From NCBI RefSeq assembly GCF_003590095.1, contig NC_039489.1, forward strand, positions 3,100,001-3,164,000: 64,000 bases of DNA. Reading direction: 5' to 3'. The notes beneath the pieces were generated by a model that was not told where the DNA came from, did no database searches, and worked only from the letters and a program-made list of their open reading frames with translations. A program made the position numbers and the translations under genes. Positions 45,201 through 54,200 of this stretch are shown here, in pieces (positions within the stretch are counted from its first letter, which is position 1; the number at the start of each line of letters is the position of its first letter). The DNA comes from Trichoplusia ni (Eukaryota > Arthropoda > Insecta > Lepidoptera > Noctuidae).

Positions 45201-48200
45201 AGACGTGCTCGAAAATCATAACCCACCCAATTAGAAAATGGAAAACCCTCGAAAGTAAAACATTTTTAGCAGAATTGCTAAGACTGAGTTATAATTTTTC
45301 AACGGTTTGATTTGTCAAACATGTCTAAACGAACACTCGCACATAATTCACGTTTAAATTAAAATAGTTCAATTCGTTCGGAAGCTATGATGTTACAGAC
45401 AGACAGACAGGCAGGCAGATATGTCAAAGTTATAAACCCATCTTTTTGGGATCAAATAAGAAAAAATCATTAAAACAGCTCTGAAATATTTGACACCAGG
45501 ATAGTATCGTAAACGATGAAATGTGTTTGATTCAAACATTTGATAGTCTTTTTGGGCCGCTCAAGATTCATTATATGTAATTAAGAAACAAAAAAGCAAG
45601 CTTAAAATATAAAAAGTGTTTCATTTTCAATATTGCATTACATTTTTCAGATGATCCTTATTATTAAACGTCATAGTTTTTCACATCTTGAGAATCACGC
45701 AGACAAAGTCGCGGGCAACAGCTAGTTTAAAATACACAAATGCAAAAGTAAATCTTTCCGTCAATATTTTGTAATTCAACCGCTGTATCGCTGTTGATTA
45801 AACTTTTACTGAAGAAAATTTTGATCTAAGAAAAGGACATGGGCTTCTTTTAGTTTTTACGTCGAAAGAAAGCTTACGATCTTATTTATTCTATGAATTT
45901 AGAATCACATCTAATTCTGTTTTGATGAATAAAAATTATTATTATATACTAGACGCAAACCAATAACAATAAGTTTACTGCCATTAAGTTACTGGTTAAC
46001 TTAGATTTTAATCGTAAATTACTCAGAAACGTGATTCTCATACGTTAATAAATGTACCGAAAGGTCTTTTGTGGAGTTTGCAAGCAACTAGAGGTTACAA
46101 GCATAAGGTCAAGTGCAGAACTATTACGAATTAAATAACTGATAACTTAGAAACTAACGGATAACTAAGAAACTGAGACAGCAGCTTTTACAGTAGGTAA
46201 CAGTTAATTACAATTGTATCATTATTTTCTTCCGTATTATATTTATACCTATATCTTTTGAATTATCTATGTCTATTTTTTGATGTCGAGTTTTAATTGT
46301 AAATATTTTTGAATTTAGGTTACAAACACCAAATTTTTTCATTGATTTATTCAAAATATTCAAATTAAGGTTTTCAAACATTATTACAGGTGTTTTTTTT
46401 ATATTTAAACCAAAAAATCCCTAAAGACTTTTGATCAGTTACAAAATTGGATTATGATAGTATACATAAACATTTTTTTTATTATTTTAGTTTTTAAACG
46501 TTTTCATAAACATAACGTAATATTGTTTCAAAACATAAGTAAGTGTTATCACTATGAAGCCTTTCATTTGTTTATCTCGATTCTATTGTTTTGCAACGAT
46601 CTTTATCATAATTTTAACGCTATTACATTGTATTATGCATTCACTATCATTTTTATTTGTAGTCTTAATCTAGTATACATGTAATACATTTGGTCAAAGT
46701 AATTATTCTGCGAGTTGAATTAATAAAGTATTGAATTTTGACTAAGTATTAGGAACGGATTGTAAATGTATTGAGAGCATGTCGTTTTTCAGGAGAACGA
46801 ACCATGTTTTTCATGAGTTTACAATAGATACCTACTATCAGGGACATTTTGCAGAAAATATTTAAGTAGTTTTTTCAACATTTCGTCCAAATGTATATGA
46901 AGTTTTTTTATTGGGATTTCAATAATAAATTTCGTAATTTGGGTTTTTCAAAAACATCAAGCGTAAGAAGACTCAGAATGTTGAATAGAAAGTTGAAAAA
47001 ATACAATTTTGTCCGGAGTCTTGTCCAAATTGTATGTAATTATCACGCATTAATGACTTTCTTTCCTCATTTTTACTATTTAGATATTTCAGTTTTTGTA
47101 GTCTGGTATATTTTCCTCGAAATTATGGACGCAATTATTTTAACATATTGTCTACTGTGTATTTTTTTAACTGTCTGACAGACATGCTATTTTGATTTGG
47201 TTGGAAACCTAATTAAAAGCCCATTTATTCAAGGGCTTTCTAGTTACGGGAAGGTGGGGCAAGACGGGGTAGCGAGGTAAGATGGGGACCCTCAAAAAAT
47301 ACATAATACAGTGTTACTAGAAAAGTTCTTTTGACGCCATCTAGCGGCATTTAGCAGTACTTGTTAGTGTCACAAAAAGTTTGGCGGCAAGAGCGAACGA
47401 TTCTACTTGGTAAGTACATTTTTAAAATTTTAATTGGTTTTATCTAATTATTGAGGCATATAAAGTGCATGATTGTTTATATTGTATGAGAAACATAATG
47501 TGTGACATATTTTTTTGTTAATATGTATTTATTTTAGTATTGTAAATTCAATAATTCGTGCCGGTTTGTTTTGATTTATAACCTCAAAAAATTGAATACA
47601 ACTTACAAGTCAGGTTTGGGAAAGATGGGGTACCTATGTTGGGGCAAGACGAGGTACCCTATCATACCCTCTGAGTTGTTTTTATTGCGATTTAATTTAA
47701 CATAATTAATTATTTTTTTATAGATCACTAGCTGTTGCCCGCGACTTTGTCTGCGTGATTCTCAAGATGTGAAAAACTATGACGTTTAATAATAAGGATC
47801 ATCTGAAAAATGTAATGCAATATTGAAAATGAAACACTTTTTATATTTTAAGCTTGCTTTTTTGTTTCTTAATTACATATAATGAATCTTGAGCGGCCCA
47901 AAAAGACTATCAAATGTTTGAATCAAACACATTTCATCGTTTACGATACTATCCTGGTGTCAAATATTTCAGAGCTGTTTTAATGATTTTTTCTTATTTG
48001 ATCCCAAAAAGATGGGTTTATAACTTTGACATATCTGCCTGCCTGTCTGTCTGTCTGTAACATCATAGCTTCCGAACGAATTGAACTATTTTAATTTAAA
48101 CGTGAATTATGTGCGAGTGTTCGTTTAGACATGTTTGACAAATCAAACCGTTGAAAAATTATAACTCAGTCTTAGCAATTCTGCTAAAAATGTTTTACTT

Positions 48201-51200
48201 TCGAGGGTTTTCCATTTTCTAATTGGGTGGGTTATGATTTTCGAGCACGTCTGTTCTTGGGACGGCCTACACCTGAAATTGCTAGACGGATTATGACAGT
48301 GATTATGAGGTACCTATCATAAAATTATTATTGTAATGTAACCAAAGAGGTAAATCAGAACCATATTACTGAGGACCCGGTGTCCGTTCGTCAGTCTGTC
48401 ACCTGGCTGTTTCTCAGGAACAGTGATAGCCAGAAAGTTGTTATTTACACACACGATGTTTTCTGACGATATAAAGAAGATGTCAAATTATTTTTGTGGA
48501 CGGAGCTGGTGAAGTGAGAGTCGGGCTCGGTAACTGTGGATTTTATATAGTTTCAGAAGATATAAGATTTTGCAAAATTGCGCCCAGATAAACGGTTTCC
48601 TGAAACACGTTTGATTGCCCTCTTAATATTAAAACTGATTTTCCTCACAAACATTTGGACTATTTCTAAAATAAAAAAGGTGGGAAACGTGTTATCTTGA
48701 CCCCCTGGTGTTTTGATCATGATTTGCCTTTAAATTGCCGATAAATAAATAGCGTGATAATAAAAAAAAACCATCAGATACCCCTTTTTTTTAAATTGAC
48801 AATGACAGAAATCTAAAGTATAGGATATGTGTACAACAAAGCAAAATATGAACATAAAAGTGACTTCATGCGCATGAGTTCTATTTACTGTACCAATTTA
48901 CAAAGAAAAATTACGTATTTTATTCGTTAACCTACCTGACGATCGTTGAAGTAAAATACCGTCATCCCTACTGCATAAATGGAACTTAAATAAAGACTAC
49001 ATGAGGTTGGTTGTGAGGTTACGCTGTCGATACCGACAACCAAAATGAATTTTCCAGACGTTGTATGACGGATGTAAGTGCTGATAGCTACACGCTATTA
49101 TTGGCCTTATTGGGGAAATTTCCAAAAATATGTTCCTCATCCTCGTCGGCTTAGCTTTGGGATCTCAGAAACTCATTCTGTCTCGTTCCTTCCCCTGTTT
49201 TTACCAGGCTACGAAAGAAGAAAATTTTAAATAAGTAGAGATACAAAAAAATGTTAAAGGATTTTTTGGAAGGACCACGTGTGGTGTTACGGGAGCGGAT
49301 AGAGTAATAAATGAGTATATAAGGGGAAGTTTGAAAGTGGCACCGGTTACAGAGAAACTACGTGGTAACCGGCTGTCATGGTATGGGCATGTTATGCGGA
49401 GGAATGAAAATCATGTGGTAAGGAAGGCGTTAAGCATGGATGTGGATGGATATAGGGGAAGAGGACGACCAAAGAAACGATGGATGGATTGTGTGAAAGA
49501 CGATATGGCTGTAAAGAGTGTTCCTTGTGAGATGACGGCCGATAGGAAGGTGTGGAAGAAAATGACATGTTGCGCCGACCCCAAATAAAATAATTGGGAT
49601 AAGGGCAGGGGAATGATGATGACCACGTGTGCGGTCTCTGTAATGGCGAATGTAGACCGATCAAATCGTTAAAACGTTGAAAAATCAGGTATCAGTGGAC
49701 ATTGTTCTATCAATAGATACATAATGTCAAAAACCGTCTAGCGTACGGTCTTATTCATTGATAGCTTTGGTCGTACAGATCTTTCATATTGCATACCTAT
49801 TATGCAGTTTACGCAAGTTTTCTGGGCTTTTTTATCCGAAATACTTTTGGCCTATGTAATGTTGCAAATTTAAGAAAACATTATTTCATTGTTTGAAAGG
49901 CTTTTTTTTTGTTTGAATGTTTATATTTTTGTTGCTAGTTGTTACAGATGAACCAAGGTAATAATTAACTGTGTCGTTCAGTAATTTATTGTTGCATATT
50001 TATAGATGAGATCAATGTGAACTACATGCAACTTTGGGTTGAGTGTCACTACGAATGTTTTGATCTTGAAGACATAGGTATATACAACTATCGTAAATAA
50101 ATACAAAATCATATTACGGCAATCTACATTTGAACTTGAGTAATTTTAGTACATCAATAAAAATAAAAATAATTTAAGTTCCTTTCTTTCAAGAATGTAC
50201 CGATTACGGTAACAATTGCATAAAAAAAACGTATTAGTTTATGTTTCTTTTATTTTACTTGTGAGATAGTCGTGGTAGGCCTATATCAGACTTGAAAGAG
50301 AATAAAATGACTAATTTTGTGAAAATGATTTATTTTCGAAAAATCCTATTATTGCTCTGCCAAAAGTCTTAAGATAAATACCGTGATGTTTTTTTGTGTA
50401 AATTGATCACCGTGCTGCTTACTACTCAATGGGGTGAAAATACACCTCATAGTTGTATTACACGATGTTACGGGTGACTCCAAAAATTTAAAACTTTACT
50501 GCTCATGCCCCCTGCACAGTAGCGTTATGGTTTTTGTATATTTGTTGTATCATGTGTACGATAAGGTTCATGCAAAATTTGAACGAAATATATTCAGTAG
50601 TTTATGAGATAATTTGATATTTGTTTATAGATATAAAAGGCTCCTGCTCACCCCCTGTAACGAAAAGCGAGATAATAAGTAAAAAGTATGTTGACCGGAC
50701 CTCTTGTTGATATTCTCTGAAAATTTGAATCAAATCTATCCAGTACTTTCCGAGATCTTTCCGGACATACATACAGACAAACAGACAAACAGACAAACAG
50801 ACAAAAATTCCAAAAATCATATTTTCTGCTTCGGAATCGTTCGTAGACAACCCTGCAATTATTCTTTTTTAAAAATATTCAATGTACAGTTTTCACTTTT
50901 CTACAATTTTATTATATGTATAGATAGATGCATTAACCTAAATTAATCTAAATACGACGGCATAAAATATTGAAGTCTTATATTAAGGTAAGCCTCTAAC
51001 AAATTCTAAGGAACACAAATCTAACGCGTACATCATCATTAGCCTACAGACTGTATATAATGTCAACATGTCAACATTAATGGTCGCTATGACATTTCTC
51101 ACAATAGACCATCGATCTTAAACTTACATATTCTTCCCACACAAGTTGAAAAGTGCAGAATTGTGTTTATTAACGTGACCCCGTCAGATTGAGTCGGATT

Positions 51201-54200
51201 TAGGAACGAAGTCTGTACTATGAAAACGTAAAATACGACTGTTGCCGTTGTAGAATTGAAACAACGCTGCCACTGTATTGCACTGTCCCGCTTCTGCAGA
51301 GACAAAAGTGTCGTCTCACGATCTCATGGTAAGTGTTTAGACCCTTTAAGGATCTCATTTGTAACAGAAAGGGTATGATGATAAAAATCCTGTTTAAGAT
51401 ATTACTAGACGGATGTGTTCGCGTTTTTTTTCGAAAAGAGGTTCACACTCGCTTTTTGTAGCGTTATGATTTGAAAAAAAGAATTTTGACTCTACTGAGG
51501 TCCAAAATCAAAGTGATATTATTATTTCTAACCTATGTACAGAAAACTTCATCTCTATTTTTAAGAACATAAAGTAGATCCAATGACAAAGATTTCCTTC
51601 ACATAATTGCTACAATAAAACCGATTGATCTAACAAACTAGGGCGATCGAGCACAATGGATTTCCGAACTACATAATAATATAGAGGCTATTGTATTACT
51701 TGGTCAACAAAAACTCCATAAACTACAAGACGTTGTGATCAAAGGGCCTACCACCACGTCTCAAAGTAATGTTACAGAATTTGTTGAAGCGAGATGCCGT
51801 TCTATGCTGTATAGTGCGCCGTCTTGCTTTCACACCAGCAAGATTATTCTTTAAGGGGTATTGGTTGAGAACTTGAGATATAGACGTGCCTATGTATATG
51901 CAAAAAAGTTTAGTAGATTTGTAGATAGTGGATAAATTGTCACGTTGAAGGACTTACATGAGAACTGTTTAAAGATTTATATCAAGTCATTGTTTTATCA
52001 AAGCTTTTACGTATGTTCCCACAGTAAGAGGTAACAGCTATATTCGATCGTAAACCTTCAGAATTAAAATGTGATTTTACAGTGAGCGCTTATGGGAACC
52101 TGGTGTTAGTAGCTAAGTTAAAGGGTTTCATAACATTCGATTAAGTTTGCATTACACTGGATCATCAATTTATGAAATGGTTACCTTAATACAACTACGC
52201 AGAGTTCATATTCCTTTTTAGATTGAAAGCGATAATCGGACATTTTTTGTCGTGAAGGGATATGAGTACTCAATGACGATTCGATGTTAATCTTGCTTCA
52301 GTGCAGTTATTACACATGTCACTACGTACGTCAATAGTACATAAACATGAAGTTTTCGTTAAGTGACAATCTTCAAGTATCCAATACTGGCATTATATCT
52401 AGCATTTGCTCTAAAGATAGCTTAATATCGCTCTTAATATACTCTTAGCTTATTGCTACGATGTAAAATTTGAGTAAGGAAAATTATAATTTGCGAGACA
52501 TCTTGAGGTGATTTTTTTAGGGCTAATGAATTCAATTGATCAATACAAGTTTAAGGAAAGCCTAGAAATTTGAAATAAAACTAATTTACGGTAACGTCTC
52601 ATTTCGTCTCATTCTAAAATCAGCACGTCTATTAATAAATAAACCATCTTTAAACTTAACGTACTTGTTTACATCTTTACAAAAAATAAATAATGATATA
52701 TCCAACAAATCCCTTTCTATAAATACGATTGAAAAACATCTTAAGCCAATATTGAAAGAAGGAATCGCATTTCACAGAAATTGTATACTTATTTGTTCTC
52801 TAAGATTAAAGCTGCAAAAGTTGGTTGAAATCGAAGGCCCGTCTTGTGTGACGGAAAACCCGGACTCGACGAAATCCCATATTTTAAAGAAACCCATTTA
52901 TTTTGAAAGCGGAGTATTGAGATATATTTTATATCTGTATATTTGTTATTCCCTAGAGATATGATAGAAATTTCCTTTCGTTGCGTACGGGTACTATATT
53001 TGTTAGGCATCTGCTTTGATATTTTTAATGACTGATTTATTTTAAGTTTGATTTCTCTATTATAAGTACTGTATTTTAGAATACTGTCATATTAAGATTT
53101 TAAGCAGTGATAGCTTAGTGGTATATCTGTCGAGTTCTCAAGTCGACGGTGATAAATTCATATTCTGGAGCTCACCAATGTGTTTTCACTAACTAAATCA
53201 GTCTTGGAAAACTGAGCTGAAAAGAAACTTTTGAAACGCATCTTACGCAAACCAGAAAACTCTTCAAAGTTGTATTAAGCCACATCACATACCTAAGGAT
53301 TCGTTCAAACTTTACACCAGGTTGTATACCTACAACCAGACAACAGCAAGAAGAAAACGAGTTGTAAATTCTCTTCTTGACAATGCTGGTGTCCATCGAA
53401 ACGTGCACAATAGAATACATTTATATTGCTCAAAGAAAAGATAATAGCTTCAAAGCCTATACAATCAAAATAACATTATAACCTTACCGCAAATTAGTCT
53501 CACGTATCATAGTAAATAACCAGTAACCGTGTAACGAATGTTAACTTAACACCTTATTAAGGTTAATAACCATAAATAAGACGACAAACAATAATAATAA
53601 ACAATCCTTGTACTATGAGATCATTGAAAAGGACTGTCGCTACTGAGGAAGCGAGATAGAAGATTGTCAGTGTATAGCACTGTCCTGCTTACACAGCGAC
53701 GGCAATCCAGCTTTAAGATGTCGTAGTACGGCCATCAGTATTTCTATTGCTGGTAATAATGTCATTATTGTGAACATTAGAAAATGATTACGCGTTAGAA
53801 AAACATCGGCCATTGCCTACGTAAAGAAAAAGAGTTTGTTTGGCACTGCGGCATCCACTCAATGCATTGTTCCGCAAATACTGAGAAACTGACAATGTTG
53901 TAAAAGTATGTGTTTTGTATTGATAGGAGATCTTTAATTAAAGGTTGTTAGACAATTTTGCGTAAGAAATGCGTAGGTACTGTTTACATGGTCAATTTGG
54001 TGGCCATTTTGGAAGGTTCTTATTTTCTTACTATAGCGTCCAGTAATTTTTAATTATTTTAAATTTTCGTTAAGCACAAGACTAAAAAAAGGAAATTTCA
54101 GTTTTATTGCTATAAATAAACTTAGTACTTCTTTTTTTGTAGCTTCTGAATTCTTTAAAGTTTACCATTATAAAGTGCTGTCACATAAATGCACCATGTG

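Noticed and set aside
46891..47178. 95-codon open frame between the Helitrons
   Set aside because: Very rich in Phe/Tyr/Ile/Asn as expected from AT-rich noncoding DNA; no domain; lies in the presumed genomic spacer.
49551..49560. GTGGAAG match to the hairpin arm
   Set aside because: Part of the LINE coding fragment (RKVWKK) with no opposite arm.
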